Source of the DNA: Tolumonas osonensis
GTDB lineage: Bacteria; Pseudomonadota; Gammaproteobacteria; Enterobacterales; Aeromonadaceae
Direction of reading: 5' to 3'
Length of the DNA: 64,000 nt
NCBI RefSeq assembly: GCF_014202415.1
Contig: NZ_JACHGR010000011.1
Coordinates: forward strand, 62,001 to 126,000
The position numbers were made by a program, and so were the translations under genes. The notes beneath the pieces are model-generated. The model saw only the letters and a list, made by a program, of their open reading frames with translations, searched no databases and was not told where the DNA came from. Positions 17,276 through 25,708 of this stretch are shown here, in pieces (the first letter of the stretch is position 1; each line of letters opens with the position of its first letter).

Positions 17276-17307
17276 AAGGGGTGACCAAGGTCGCCCTTTT
17301 ATTTTTT
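17276..17307 (+). terminator. Terminator of the CsrB-like RNA
   Basis: AAGGGGTGACC pairs with GGTCGCCCTT (one small internal mismatch) and is followed by TTTTATTTTTT. It closely resembles the terminator of the second Csr RNA at 21129-21162. Confidence 0.9.
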
Positions 17308-17377
17308 CTGCTTTCCGCACCTGGATAAACTCCGGACGAACCTCCGTCCGCCCGAAGTCTGCAGGGGCTGTTCCGTG

Positions 17378-17977
17378 TTAACCTTTCAGTTTTAATGCCA
17401 GTGTGGCAACGAGTTTCCCTTGGTAACGGGCAATGGCCAATTCACGGGCATCCGGTTGCCGTGAACCATCTCCGCCAGCGTAGGTGGTGGCACCATATGG
17501 TGTACCGCCACTGACATGACTGATATCAAACATTTCCGCAGTGCCATAGCCAATGGGCACAATGACCATGCCGTGATGCGCCAGTGTGGTCCAGGTGGAG
17601 GTAATGGTCATTTCCTGGCCGCCACCGACCCCGGTAGAGGCAAACACACTGGCCAGTTTGCCGATGAGTGCACCCTTGGCCCAGAGGCCCCCGGTCTGAT
17701 CGAGAAAATTACGCATTTGCCCGGTCATATTGCCGAACCGGGTCGGAACCCCGAAAATGATGGCGTCATAGTCGACCAGTTCGGCCGGCGTGGCGACTGG
17801 GGCCGCCTGTTCGGTTTTCCCGCCGACGGCGGCAAACCGGGCCGGATCCATGGTTTCCGGCACCCGTTTGATGGTGACTTCAACTCCGCTTACTTCCCGC
17901 GCGCCGTCGGCAACACTGTTTGCCATGGTTTCGATATGACCATACATGGAATGATAGAGCACTAATAATTTAGCCAT
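17378..17977 (-). CDS. wrbA: NAD(P)H:quinone oxidoreductase WrbA
   Basis: 199-residue flavodoxin-like tetrameric enzyme reducing quinones by two electrons, thereby avoiding semiquinone radicals. Signatures: [16 protein letters not shown] (FMN phosphate loop), [20 protein letters not shown], the WrbA insert around [16 protein letters not shown], and [18 protein letters not shown]. Length equals the E. coli protein. AGGGAAC precedes the ATG. It converges with the csrB transcript, whose terminator ends 70 bp away. Confidence 0.95.
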   Translation of the reverse strand: MAKLLVLYHSMYGHIETMANSVADGAREVSGVEVTIKRVPETMDPARFAAVGGKTEQAAPVATPAELVDYDAIIFGVPTRFGNMTGQMRNFLDQTGGLWAKGALIGKLASVFASTGVGGGQEMTITSTWTTLAHHGMVIVPIGYGTAEMFDISHVSGGTPYGATTYAGGDGSRQPDARELAIARYQGKLVATLALKLKG

Positions 17978-18113
17978 TTTTGTTCCCTTTTGTAATCAAT
18001 GAAGGGCGTATCATTCACTTCGGGTACGCCGGATGTAATCTGGTCACAATAAGCGTAGTTCAAAATTTGCCAGTGTCCTGGCTTCTGGCGGCAGGATGGG
18101 GAGAACACTCAAT

Positions 18114-18137
18114 TGCCGGATCAGCAATAATCCGGCA
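18114..18137 (-). terminator. Possible terminator of the pspABC operon
   Basis: TGCCGGAT (18114-18121) and ATCCGGCA (18130-18137) form a perfect 8-bp stem just after pspC on the minus strand. The following sequence has only a weak T content, so termination would be partial. Confidence 0.45.
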
Positions 18138-18147
18138 GAGTGGGGGG

Positions 18148-18519
18148 TTATAGCTTGTTAAACTCTTTATCGAAGCGATAGCGGCTGGAAGTCACGTAGC
18201 GCTCCATTGCCTGCAGGCGCTGGTCGAGTTGCTGCATGCGTTCGTTCAGCTGGCGGGCCCGCTGTGCGGTGTCTTCACCATAACCAAATTGCGGGCGGAT
18301 GCCTGCGGATGGCGGCAGGTGGGTGGGCTGCTTTTCCAGCAGAAATACACCGGCCAGATAGACCAGCACGCCCAGACTGCCACTGAATACAAACAGCGTG
18401 ATCATCAGAATGCGCACCAGCCAGACCGGCTGGCCATAATATTCCGCCACGCCGGCACAGACACCGCCCAGCCAGGCCTGATTGCTGCTGCGGTATAATT
18501 TACGGTCAGGACTGTTCAT
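18148..18519 (-). CDS. pspC: Phage shock protein C
   Basis: 123-residue inner-membrane protein with an N-terminal PspC domain: KLYRSSNQAWLGGVCAGVAE then YYGQPVWLVRILMITLF, with a TM segment at about 34-60. A soluble C-terminal helix (QRARQLNERMQQLDQRLQAM) looks coiled-coil. PspC with PspB senses envelope stress and releases PspF from PspA. The frame extends upstream to 18651, but the ATG at 18519 fits the family and has GGGGAGA upstream. Third gene of pspABC, 13 bp after pspB. Confidence 0.92.
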   Translation of the reverse strand: MNSPDRKLYRSSNQAWLGGVCAGVAEYYGQPVWLVRILMITLFVFSGSLGVLVYLAGVFLLEKQPTHLPPSAGIRPQFGYGEDTAQRARQLNERMQQLDQRLQAMERYVTSSRYRFDKEFNKL

Positions 18520-18532
18520 GTTCTGTCTCCCC

Positions 18533-18790
18533 TTATGAAGGGCGGTGATTGCGATTCTCGTCATAACGGCGCCAATCCGGCTGCTGTACATCGAGAATGG
18601 TTTCCAGCGTGGTAATGCGCTGCTCCAGCCGGTTGGCCAGCGCCAGCGCATCTTCCAGCTGCTGGCGTTCTTCCGTGGATAAACCGCGGTTAATCCGGGA
18701 TTGGGTCCAGTAATGCAGGATCAGCCATACCGGCGCCACCAGTGCCAGAAACACCACCGCCGGCACAAAAAAGAACATCATCAGTGACAT
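18533..18790 (-). CDS. pspB: Phage shock protein B
   Basis: 85-residue inner-membrane protein: one N-terminal TM helix (FFFVPAVVFLALVAPVWLIL), then a cytoplasmic coiled coil (LSTEERQQLEDALALANRLE) ending in the family-typical DVQQPDWRRY. Works with PspC as a stress sensor. The start overlaps the pspA stop by one base (TAATG), implying translational coupling. Confidence 0.93.
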   Translation of the reverse strand: MSLMMFFFVPAVVFLALVAPVWLILHYWTQSRINRGLSTEERQQLEDALALANRLEQRITTLETILDVQQPDWRRYDENRNHRPS

Positions 18791-19464
18791 TAATGCTCAC
18801 TCCTCTGGTTGGTCATGCTGGCCTTCAGGGCTTCCAGTTCCGACTCAACCTTATCGTTACGTGCCAATTCCGTAAACTCGTCGTGCAGGGAACGGGTCCG
18901 GCCCAGATCGTGCGCTTCAACCTGTGCTTCCATGTTGTCCATTTTACGCTCGTAGGCCTCGAATTTACGGAATGCCTCTTCCAGTTTCTCCCGGTTACTG
19001 CTGCGACGGATATCCATACGGGAACGACTGGTCTGTTCGCGGGCCAGCAGCGATTGCTGTTTGGCTTTGGCATCATCCAGTTTTTGCTGCAACTGCGCGA
19101 TTTCATCGTTCAATACAATCAGCTGTTCCTCTATCACTTTTAGCTCACGCTCGGCCATTTGCAATGTTTCTTCGACCGCCTGTTTTTCTGCCAGCGCTGC
19201 CCGGGCCAGATCGTCACGTCCTTTGCTCAGCGCCAGTCTGGCTTTGCTCTCCCAGTCAATAACATCATGCTGCAGGCGTTGCAGACGTCGTTCCTGTTCT
19301 TTGCGATCGGCCAGCACGCGGGCGGAACTGGTGCGGACCTCTACCAGCGTTTCTTCCATCTCCTGAATCATCATCCGGACCATTTTGGCCGGGTCTTCCG
19401 CACGATCCAGTAACGCTGTCAGGTTGGAATTAATAATGTCGCTGAAGCGGGAAAATATGCCCAT
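18790..19464 (-). CDS. pspA: Phage shock protein A (ESCRT-III-like membrane effector)
   Basis: 224-residue, almost wholly helical PspA/Vipp1 family protein. An N-terminal amphipathic helix (MGIFSRFSDIINSNLTALLD) is followed by long coiled coils, including RMMIQEMEETLVEVRTSSAR. PspA binds stressed inner membrane to limit proton leakage and, when idle, inhibits PspF. CAGGAGT precedes the ATG. First gene of pspABC, driven by the sigma-54 promoter at 19502-19517. Divergent from its activator gene pspF. Confidence 0.95.
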   Translation of the reverse strand: MGIFSRFSDIINSNLTALLDRAEDPAKMVRMMIQEMEETLVEVRTSSARVLADRKEQERRLQRLQHDVIDWESKARLALSKGRDDLARAALAEKQAVEETLQMAERELKVIEEQLIVLNDEIAQLQQKLDDAKAKQQSLLAREQTSRSRMDIRRSSNREKLEEAFRKFEAYERKMDNMEAQVEAHDLGRTRSLHDEFTELARNDKVESELEALKASMTNQRSEH

Positions 19465-19501
19465 GATGAACTCCTGTTAGTGGATTGACCTCTGTAATAA
19501 A

Positions 19502-19517
19502 GCGAAAGATGTGCCAA
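19502..19517 (-). promoter_or_regulatory. Sigma-54 (minus 24/minus 12) promoter of pspABC
   Basis: On the minus strand TTGGCACATCTTTCGC has the required GG and GC dinucleotides separated by exactly 10 bp, within the consensus TGGCAC-N5-TTGC. It ends 37 bp before the pspA start. PspF, encoded divergently, is a sigma-54 activator, so sequence and context agree. Confidence 0.88.
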
Positions 19518-19639
19518 TTTTATAACTTATTGTTTTTACGTGGTTTATTCTTCCAGATTCAAAAATCGTTTATTTTTGTTGGAAAAGCAGGCAATTTCGG
19601 CCATATATATGGTTAATAAAACCAAATTTGATGGCTTTT

Positions 19640-20680
19640 ATGACCATACCGAAACAGCAGATCATCGGCAGCTCGGAGATCTGGCATCAGCTGCTGCAGC
19701 GAGCCTCTCAGGTTGCGTTACTGAACCGTCCTGTCTTAATCGTGGGTGAGCGGGGTACAGGAAAAGAACTGATCGCCGAACGCATTCACTATCTGTCATC
19801 CCGCTGGCAGCGACCTTATCTGCAGATCAATTGTGCCGCGATGCAGGAAAATCTGCTGGAGTCAGAACTGTTCGGACATGAAGCCGGGGCATTTACCGGC
19901 GCAACACGCAGCCGATCCGGCTTGTTTGAACGAGCCGATGGCGGCACCCTGTTTCTGGATGAACTGGCTACCGCCAGCCTGCCGGTGCAGGAAAAACTGC
20001 TGCGGGTGATCGAATATGGCCGTTTCGAACGACTGGGGGGTAGTAAGACGCTGCAGGTCGATGTCCGGGTTGTCGCGGCGTGCAATGAAGATCTGCCGAC
20101 CCTGGTCGAGCAGGGGCGATTCCGGGGCGATTTACTGGATCGACTGGCATTTGATGTCCTGAATTTACCGCCGCTACGTTATCGCAGAGAAGATATCAGC
20201 GAACTGGCGGAACATTTTGCGCTGCGGATGTGCCGTGAGCTGGGCTATGACTATTTTCCCGGCTTTACGGCGCAGGCAAGGCAGCAGTTGCTGGAATATG
20301 ACTGGCCCGGCAATGTGCGAGAACTGAAAAACGTGGTTGAACGCAGCATTTACCGGCATGCCGATCCGCTCACGCTGGTACGGGATATCGTACTCGATCC
20401 GTTCGGCAGTCCGTGGCGCAGTTTCCCGACTGACACAAGCTCCCGGACGGCTGACCCTCCCGGGCTGGCATCGCCGGAGCAAGCGGCCATACCGGTGTCC
20501 TGTGATTTAAAAGCCGAACTGGCTGCTCTGGAGCAAAAACTGATCCGCCAGATGCTGGAGCTGCAGCATTTTCATCAGCGGCGTACCGCAGAGGCGCTGG
20601 GGTTAACGTATGATCAGCTGCGGGCGGCATTACGCAAATATCCACAACTGCTTATCCGGTCGCGCGCAGGCAGAAACTGA
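19640..20680 (+). CDS. pspF: Sigma-54-dependent activator PspF
   Basis: 346-residue enhancer-binding protein that lacks a receiver domain, as expected for PspF. The AAA+ domain has Walker A GERGTGKE (residues 36-43), the sigma-54 contact loop GAFTGA (83-88), Walker B GGTLFLDE and the arginine-finger region FRGDLLDRLAF. The C-terminal helix-turn-helix is TAEALGLTYDQLRAALRKY. It activates pspABC and is held inactive by PspA. An ATG at 19628 is also possible; 19640 aligns better with E. coli PspF. The linker before the HTH (about 255-300) is longer and less conserved than in E. coli. Confidence 0.93.
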   Translation: MTIPKQQIIGSSEIWHQLLQRASQVALLNRPVLIVGERGTGKELIAERIHYLSSRWQRPYLQINCAAMQENLLESELFGHEAGAFTGATRSRSGLFERADGGTLFLDELATASLPVQEKLLRVIEYGRFERLGGSKTLQVDVRVVAACNEDLPTLVEQGRFRGDLLDRLAFDVLNLPPLRYRREDISELAEHFALRMCRELGYDYFPGFTAQARQQLLEYDWPGNVRELKNVVERSIYRHADPLTLVRDIVLDPFGSPWRSFPTDTSSRTADPPGLASPEQAAIPVSCDLKAELAALEQKLIRQMLELQHFHQRRTAEALGLTYDQLRAALRKYPQLLIRSRAGRN

Positions 20681-20702
20681 TGTCATTTAAAGCTGATCCG
20701 CT

Positions 20703-20720
20703 TGTAGGATATTTGCCATA
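20703..20720. promoter_or_regulatory. Upstream element of the second Csr RNA, identical to that of csrB
   Basis: TGTAGGATATTTGCCATA is an exact copy of 16643-16660. It lies about 150 bp upstream of the predicted start of the second RNA, nearly the same distance as at csrB. The next bases (NTTNNTGT) are also shared. A GacA-family response regulator site is the best guess. Confidence 0.7.
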
Positions 20721-20871
20721 CTTCTTGTGCGATGAATCAGCGTCGTATTTATCCCTTTGCTATCTACCTGTATGAAATAAAATAGATTTTTGTTATTTGA
20801 TATCTGTTATCAATATCTTTTTTGCAGTATAAGCCACCACCATTTTGCCGATAACTGACTACTATTATTCA

Positions 20872-21162
20872 TAGGAAGAGATGAAGCGAATCTGAATGAA
20901 TCGCTATTCAGGGACGGAAAGAAAAAGGTAACACCCTGCCGGAGGCAGGTATTAAGGACACCCCGAATGGAATGCGGGATAACCGGTGACGGAACAGCGG
21001 TTATGCAGGAGGCGGGCCGGGAAAGTGATCTCACGGATGAATGGATGCCTGCAAGGAAGCCTGCGCTGTGTGCAATAACCATCTGCTACACGTAACGTAA
21101 TCTTCGGTTTAGGCGACCGATGCCTGTAAAGGGGGTGACATGAAGTCGCCCCTTCGTTTTTT
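20872..21162 (+). ncRNA. csrC: CsrC-type regulatory RNA (second CsrA-sequestering RNA)
   Basis: About 290 nt with 13 GGA motifs and no credible gene. Clear elements are the hairpin CCTGCC-GGA-GGCAGG (20935-20949) with GGA as the loop, the stem AACCG...CGGTT (20981-21002) enclosing ACGGAAC, and a rho-independent terminator nearly the same as that of csrB. The shared upstream 18-mer makes a second Csr RNA the best reading. The body differs from csrB in sequence and lacks the tandem units, so it is an old paralogue or a CsrC-type RNA. A minus-10-like TATTAT at 20863-20868 lacks a good minus-35, so the 5' end is approximate. Confidence 0.78.
21129..21162 (+). terminator. Terminator of the CsrC-type RNA
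   Basis: AAGGGGGTGAC and GTCGCCCCTT pair around a short ATGAA loop and are followed by CGTTTTTT. The layout parallels the csrB terminator at 17276-17307. Confidence 0.9.
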
Positions 21163-21252
21163 AACGACTTTCTTGATCTGAACCGGCACGGGAAAACGGT
21201 AATGATGTTTAAATTATGCATCATTATCTGTTTGTCTGTTCAGGAGCTTAAC

Positions 21253-21495
21253 ATGAGTCAATCAGTACACGGCCACGACGTGATGCATATGATGCTGGAG
21301 CTGGGTGGTCAGTTCACCCGTGACAGTCTGAAAGCCGCCATCGAAGTCCGTTTTGGTGAAGAAACCCGTTTTCATACCTGCAGTGCGGAAGATATGACTG
21401 CTGAGCAGCTCATTGATTTTCTGCAGGCGAAAGGCAAATTTGTTGCCACAGATGCCGGTTTTAATACCCGTGAAGAGCATATCTGCCAGCACTGA
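21253..21495 (+). CDS. yecH: YecH family putative metal-binding protein (DUF2492)
   Basis: 80 residues matching E. coli YecH nearly end to end: SVHGHDVMHMMLE, FTRDSLKAAIEVRFGEETRF, HTCSAEDMTAEQLIDFLQAK and a C-terminal HICQH. Conserved His and Cys (HGHDV, HTCS, HICQH) underlie the proposed metal binding; the function is not known. The frame is open to 21202, but the ATG at 21253 has CAGGAGC upstream and gives the family length. It follows the CsrC-type terminator by about 90 bp. Confidence 0.88.
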   Translation: MSQSVHGHDVMHMMLELGGQFTRDSLKAAIEVRFGEETRFHTCSAEDMTAEQLIDFLQAKGKFVATDAGFNTREEHICQH

Positions 21496-21565
21496 TCAGA
21501 TGTGTTATACGCAGAATTCCTCCCAGGACGCTGTCATGGTGGCGCCGCCCTGGGGTGATTGTTTT

Positions 21566-22108
21566 TCAGAAGTTAAACCGGTAATAAAGGTTGTAGGATT
21601 CAATACCGGCGTTGTGTGAGCTGAACCCCGCATTCGAATAATGTAAGGCCTGTGCGCCGATGGTATGGCGCTGATAGAGGCGGACGCCAACACCGAACCG
21701 ATCTTCGAAATTGACACTGGAACCCAGTTCACGGTCTTCTATCTTATTCCGGCTGAAAGCAGCCAGACCAATACCCGCTTCAAGAAACGGTTGTACGTCA
21801 GCGCCACGCGCACCAAATTCCCAGGTCAGCACCGGCGATGCAGACAAGCTGTGGGTATTAACCATATCCTTGCTGTCCCAGTAGGTATAGCCCACCGTCC
21901 AGTAGCCGCTCAGTCTGCCTGCGTCCGTATCAAACCAGCTTTGTTGCCAGGGAAACTGTATCCCGGCGCGGTACGTGATAGTGCTATCTCCGGAATGCCC
22001 CAGAGCCAGAGAAATATCGGTTGCCATACTTGCTGTACTGAGACATAACGCGATTCCACCTAGTACGGAAGTCAAAGGTCGGATCTGGGTTTTTGATATA
22101 ACAGACAT
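21566..22108 (-). CDS. PagL-like lipid A 3-O-deacylase (acyloxyacyl hydrolase)
   Basis: 180-residue outer-membrane protein. The signal peptide runs to about residue 29 (PLTSVLGGIALCLSTASMA), followed by an eight-strand barrel ending in aromatic Phe. The C-terminal signature LHYSNAGFSSHNAGIESYNL carries His156, Ser158 and Glu170, with the same +2 and +12 spacing as the catalytic triad of PagL. The enzyme removes the 3-position acyl chain of lipid A, tuning membrane properties and immune recognition. AGGAGG precedes the ATG at 22108. Single gene, convergent with yecH. Confidence 0.87.
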   Translation of the reverse strand: MSVISKTQIRPLTSVLGGIALCLSTASMATDISLALGHSGDSTITYRAGIQFPWQQSWFDTDAGRLSGYWTVGYTYWDSKDMVNTHSLSASPVLTWEFGARGADVQPFLEAGIGLAAFSRNKIEDRELGSSVNFEDRFGVGVRLYQRHTIGAQALHYSNAGFSSHNAGIESYNLYYRFNF

Positions 22109-22292
22109 GCTGCACCTCCTGCAGAACAGGCCCCGGTCGTGTTCTGATTCATGTGGATGCCACTGCACTAATTATAGTTTTATTCCTGAAGAATGCTGTT
22201 ATACGGGACGGCGTTGCCTGAGGTTCCTTGTTCTGCCAGACTAGTACTGTTTTAACCATTTTTTATTTTGCCTTTCTTTTGGATTACAGCAT

Positions 22293-22880
22293 ATGAGTGT
22301 GATTACTGCGGCAGTGATGTTATTTCTAATCATGGATCCTGTCGGCAACCTGCCTATCTTTTTATCCATTTTGCGGAACTTGCCTGCCGAACGTCGTCGT
22401 AAAGTGATGATCCGGGAATTATTGATCTCGCTGGCCGTGATGCTGCTGTTCCTGTTTGCAGGTCAGGAACTGCTGAATCTGCTGAATCTGAAACAGGAAG
22501 CGGTCAGTATTGCCGGTGGTATTGTGCTGTTCCTGATCGCACTGCGCATGATCTTCCCCGGGGAAGGTGGTGTGACCGGTTTGCCTGAAGGTGAAGAGCC
22601 TCTGATTGTGCCGATGGCGATCCCAATGATTGCCGGCCCGTCCATTCTGGCAGCTCTGGTGCTGTTATCGCATCAGTATCCGGACCAGATGACCGACTGG
22701 GTGCTGGCACTGTTACTGTCATGGGGTGCGTCAGCCGTGATCCTGATGTTTTACGAGCAGGTGCATAAACTGTTGGGGGAACGGGTATTAACCGCCATGG
22801 AGCGTCTGATGGGGATGTTACTGGTGATGATTTCGGTACAGATGCTGCTGGATGGCGCGGTGCAATATCTGCATCGCTAA
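22293..22880 (+). CDS. MarC family integral membrane protein (YhgN-like)
   Basis: 195 residues with six hydrophobic segments and the family signatures FLIMDPVGNLPIFLSIL, IAGGIVLFLIALRMIFP and PMAIPMIAGPSILAALVLLS. Annotated in databases as NAAT-type transporter or multiple antibiotic resistance-related protein, but a transport role is unproven. A GGAtt stretch is the only ribosome-binding signal before the ATG. Convergent with ppc, sharing a bidirectional terminator. Confidence 0.88.
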   Translation: MSVITAAVMLFLIMDPVGNLPIFLSILRNLPAERRRKVMIRELLISLAVMLLFLFAGQELLNLLNLKQEAVSIAGGIVLFLIALRMIFPGEGGVTGLPEGEEPLIVPMAIPMIAGPSILAALVLLSHQYPDQMTDWVLALLLSWGASAVILMFYEQVHKLLGERVLTAMERLMGMLLVMISVQMLLDGAVQYLHR

Positions 22881-22906
22881 TCAGTCCAACCGGCAAACGA
22901 CCAATA

Positions 22907-22931
22907 AAAAGGAGGCATCAAGCCTCCTTTT
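22907..22931. terminator. Bidirectional terminator between the MarC-family gene and ppc
   Basis: Perfect stem AAAAGGAGGC / GCCTCCTTTT around ATCAA, usable from both sides. Confidence 0.88.
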
Positions 22932-22948
22932 GCATCATAGCGTACCGA

Positions 22949-25582
22949 CTAACCGGTATTACGCATACCAGCAGCGATACCCGCGATCGTCACCATCAGC
23001 GCCTGGTCGACCTTCGGATGTACCACATCCGGTGTCGCACGGGAACGGTGTAACAATTCCACCTGCAGTACGTTCAATGGGTCAGTGTAAGGGTTACGCA
23101 GTTTGATGGATTCCTGGATCCATGGCTGCTCATCCAGCAGTTCACCTTTCTTCGGACGCAGTTGCAGAACCACATCGATTGAATCCTGCAGTTCCTGGCG
23201 CAGACGTTTACCCAGTGGCCAGAGATTCTCTGTCGCCAGACGCTGGTCGTAGTATTCTGCCAGCCACAGATCCGCTTTCAGGAACACCATCTCCAGCATT
23301 TCCAGACGGGTGTGGAAGAATGGCCATTGCTGATCCATTTCTTTCAGCAGATTGTCTTTGCCGCTATCAATGACTGCCTGCAGCGCGACATGCGCACCCA
23401 GCCAGGATGGCAGCATCAGACGGTTCTGTGTCCAGGCGAAAATCCACGGAATCGCACGAAGTGATTCCACGCCACCATTCGGCTTACGCTTGGACGGACG
23501 TGAACCCAGCGGCAGTTTGCCCAGTTCCATTTCCGGCGTTGCAGCCCGGAAATAAGGCACGAAATCCGGTTCATCACGCACGACGCTACGGTAATGCTGG
23601 CAGGAGATCTCTGACAGCGTATCCATCACGTCATACCATTCGGCTTTTGGCTTCGGTGGTGGCAACAGGTTCGCTTCCAGTACCGCACTGGTGTACAGCT
23701 TGAAGTTGTGGATAGCGACTTCCGGCAAACCGAACTTGAAGCGGATCATCTCGCCCTGTTCAGTCACCCGGAAACCACCTTTCAGCGATCCTGGCGGCTG
23801 AGACAGAATCGCCTGATGTGCAGGTCCGCCGCCGCGGCCGATAGTACCGCCACGACCATGGAACAGGGTCAGTTTCAGATCTTCACGTTCGGCAATTGCC
23901 ACCAGATCTTCCATTGCCCGATATTGCGCCCAGCCTGCGGCCATCATGCCGGCATCTTTGGCCGAGTCGGAGTAACCGATCATCACGTACTGCTGACCGC
24001 GAATATAGTTGCGATACCATTCCACCGACAGCAGACGGTTCAGAACGGCCGCTGCGTTTTGCAGGTCGTTCTGGGTTTCGAACAATGGCGCGATTGGCAT
24101 GTGGAACTTGCAGCCGACCTCTTTCAGCAGCAGTTGTACCGCCAGTACGTCAGAAGGCTGACGCGCCATTGAAATGATGTAAATACCGAAGGCATCCGGA
24201 TCGGTCTGTGCGATCACGCGGCAGGTATCAATGACTTCCTGCGATTCTGCGCTTGGCTGCCAGTTGGCCGGCAGCAACGGACGACGGGATTCCAGCTCTT
24301 TCAGCAGGAATTCCTGTTTCTCGGCTTCGCTCCACAGTGCATAGTCACCCAGATTCAGATACTGAGTCAGCTCAGAGAGTACCTGACCATGACGTTCGCC
24401 ATCCTGACGGATATCCAGCTTCAGCAGGTTAACGCCGAAGCAGGCCAGCTTACGCAGCACGTCCAGCAGCATGCCATCCGCGATGATGCTCATGCCGCAA
24501 GCCTGCAGGGAGCGGTAGCACAGTTCCAGCGGTTCACGCAGCTGTTCGGTGCGGGTGATCAGGTCACGGTTCTCGGTGTACTGGCCCTGCAGCTTCGCAG
24601 TGACCGCCTGCTGTGTTTCACGCAGGGCATCACGGACGACACGCAGGATCGCACGGTACGGCTCGCTGCATTCACCAACGCGCTGACGCAGTTCATCGCT
24701 GCAGTCAGTCATCGACAGTTCCGATACCAGTTCCTGAATATCGGTCAGGAACAGATTGATTGCCACCCAGCGGGAAAGCAGCAACACTTCCTGCGTTACT
24801 TTGGCGGTTACGAACGGGTTACCGTCCCGGTCACCACCCATCCAGGAGGCAATACGGATCGGATGGGCACGCAGCGGTAAGCGAATACCGAAACTCTCCT
24901 GTAAGCGGTCGTCCAGCTGACGCAGGTACAGCGGGATCGCCGGCCACAGATTGTTTTCAATTACCGCAAAACCCCATTTTGCTTCATCAACCGGAGTTGG
25001 ACGCTGTTCACGGATTTCATTGGTATGCCAGGACTGATTCACCAGCTGCTCAATGCGGTGCAGGATGAATTTAGATTCACGCGGAGTCAGATCCTGCAGT
25101 TCCAGCTCTTCCAGACATTCGTTCAGCTGCACATGCTTATGGATCAGCGTGCGACGGGTCACTTCGGTCGGGTGCGCAGTCAGCACCAACTCAATATCCA
25201 GCTCACAAACGGTGTCGATGATTTCCTGTTGCGACAGGTTGGCGCTTTTTAATTTATCGAACAGTTTATCCAGCGTATCCTGTGTCGTGTGCAGCTCACC
25301 CTGACGGGACATGGAGTGGAATTGTTCTGCCACGTTGGCCAGGTTCAGGAATTGACTGAATGCGCGCGCGACAGGTAATAATTCGTCATCGCTCAGATTT
25401 TTCAGCGTAGAGATCAGCTTCTGTCTGTCTTCTTCATTACCCTGACGGGATGATTTAGCCAGTTGACGAATATTTTCAATCTTGCCGAGAAACTCCTCGC
25501 CAAGATGCTCCTTAATGGTTTTGCCCAGTAACTGGCCTAACATGCCTACATTACCGCGCAACGCCGCGTACATATCACTCAT
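22949..25582 (-). CDS. ppc: Phosphoenolpyruvate carboxylase
   Basis: 877-residue cytoplasmic tetramer converting PEP and bicarbonate to oxaloacetate, the anaplerotic entry to the TCA cycle. Key motifs: [14 protein letters not shown] with the catalytic His, [35 protein letters not shown] with the glycine-rich loop, and a C-terminus ending GMRNTG that forms the inhibitor site. Length is like E. coli (883). AGGACG precedes the ATG at a slightly long spacing. A palindrome 105 bp upstream (25687-25702) may be regulatory. Confidence 0.97.
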   Translation of the reverse strand: MSDMYAALRGNVGMLGQLLGKTIKEHLGEEFLGKIENIRQLAKSSRQGNEEDRQKLISTLKNLSDDELLPVARAFSQFLNLANVAEQFHSMSRQGELHTTQDTLDKLFDKLKSANLSQQEIIDTVCELDIELVLTAHPTEVTRRTLIHKHVQLNECLEELELQDLTPRESKFILHRIEQLVNQSWHTNEIREQRPTPVDEAKWGFAVIENNLWPAIPLYLRQLDDRLQESFGIRLPLRAHPIRIASWMGGDRDGNPFVTAKVTQEVLLLSRWVAINLFLTDIQELVSELSMTDCSDELRQRVGECSEPYRAILRVVRDALRETQQAVTAKLQGQYTENRDLITRTEQLREPLELCYRSLQACGMSIIADGMLLDVLRKLACFGVNLLKLDIRQDGERHGQVLSELTQYLNLGDYALWSEAEKQEFLLKELESRRPLLPANWQPSAESQEVIDTCRVIAQTDPDAFGIYIISMARQPSDVLAVQLLLKEVGCKFHMPIAPLFETQNDLQNAAAVLNRLLSVEWYRNYIRGQQYVMIGYSDSAKDAGMMAAGWAQYRAMEDLVAIAEREDLKLTLFHGRGGTIGRGGGPAHQAILSQPPGSLKGGFRVTEQGEMIRFKFGLPEVAIHNFKLYTSAVLEANLLPPPKPKAEWYDVMDTLSEISCQHYRSVVRDEPDFVPYFRAATPEMELGKLPLGSRPSKRKPNGGVESLRAIPWIFAWTQNRLMLPSWLGAHVALQAVIDSGKDNLLKEMDQQWPFFHTRLEMLEMVFLKADLWLAEYYDQRLATENLWPLGKRLRQELQDSIDVVLQLRPKKGELLDEQPWIQESIKLRNPYTDPLNVLQVELLHRSRATPDVVHPKVDQALMVTIAGIAAGMRNTG

Positions 25583-25686
25583 TAATGTCGTCCTTCCTTT
25601 GTAGTGGCGGGGTACAGCCTTTACCCCGCAAACGGTCCAAATTATCAGTATTCTTAATATCAGATCAAATAGTGAACGTCATAAAA

Positions 25687-25702
25687 ATGCAAAAAATTGC
25701 AT
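25687..25702. promoter_or_regulatory. Palindrome with ARG-box geometry between argE and ppc
   Basis: ATGCAAAAAATTGCAT is a perfect palindrome with 6-bp arms and a 4-bp A centre. Its TGCAA-N4-TTGCA core has the 5-4-5 layout of ArgR sites (TGAAT-N4-ATTCA) but differs in the inner bases. It could act on ppc (start 105 bp away) or be a chance AT-rich palindrome. Confidence 0.3.
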
Positions 25703-25708
25703 AAACGG

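Larger units (their letters stand above)
16821..17307 (+). ncRNA. csrB: CsrB-family regulatory RNA (CsrA-sequestering)
   Basis: About 487 nt with no credible reading frame but about 30 GGA motifs, mostly CAGGATG or CGGATG in short hairpin loops. The RNA would bind many copies of the translational regulator CsrA and relieve repression of its targets. Visible hairpins include GTC-AGGAT-GAC, ACTTC-AGGAT-GAAGT, ACTC-AGGAT-GAGT, ACCAC-AGGAT-GTGGT (17107-17121) and TCCCGA-TGGA-TCGGGA. It ends in a rho-independent terminator. The 5' end is set from a weak predicted promoter. Size and motif density are like known CsrB RNAs. csrA is not in the window. Confidence 0.9.
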
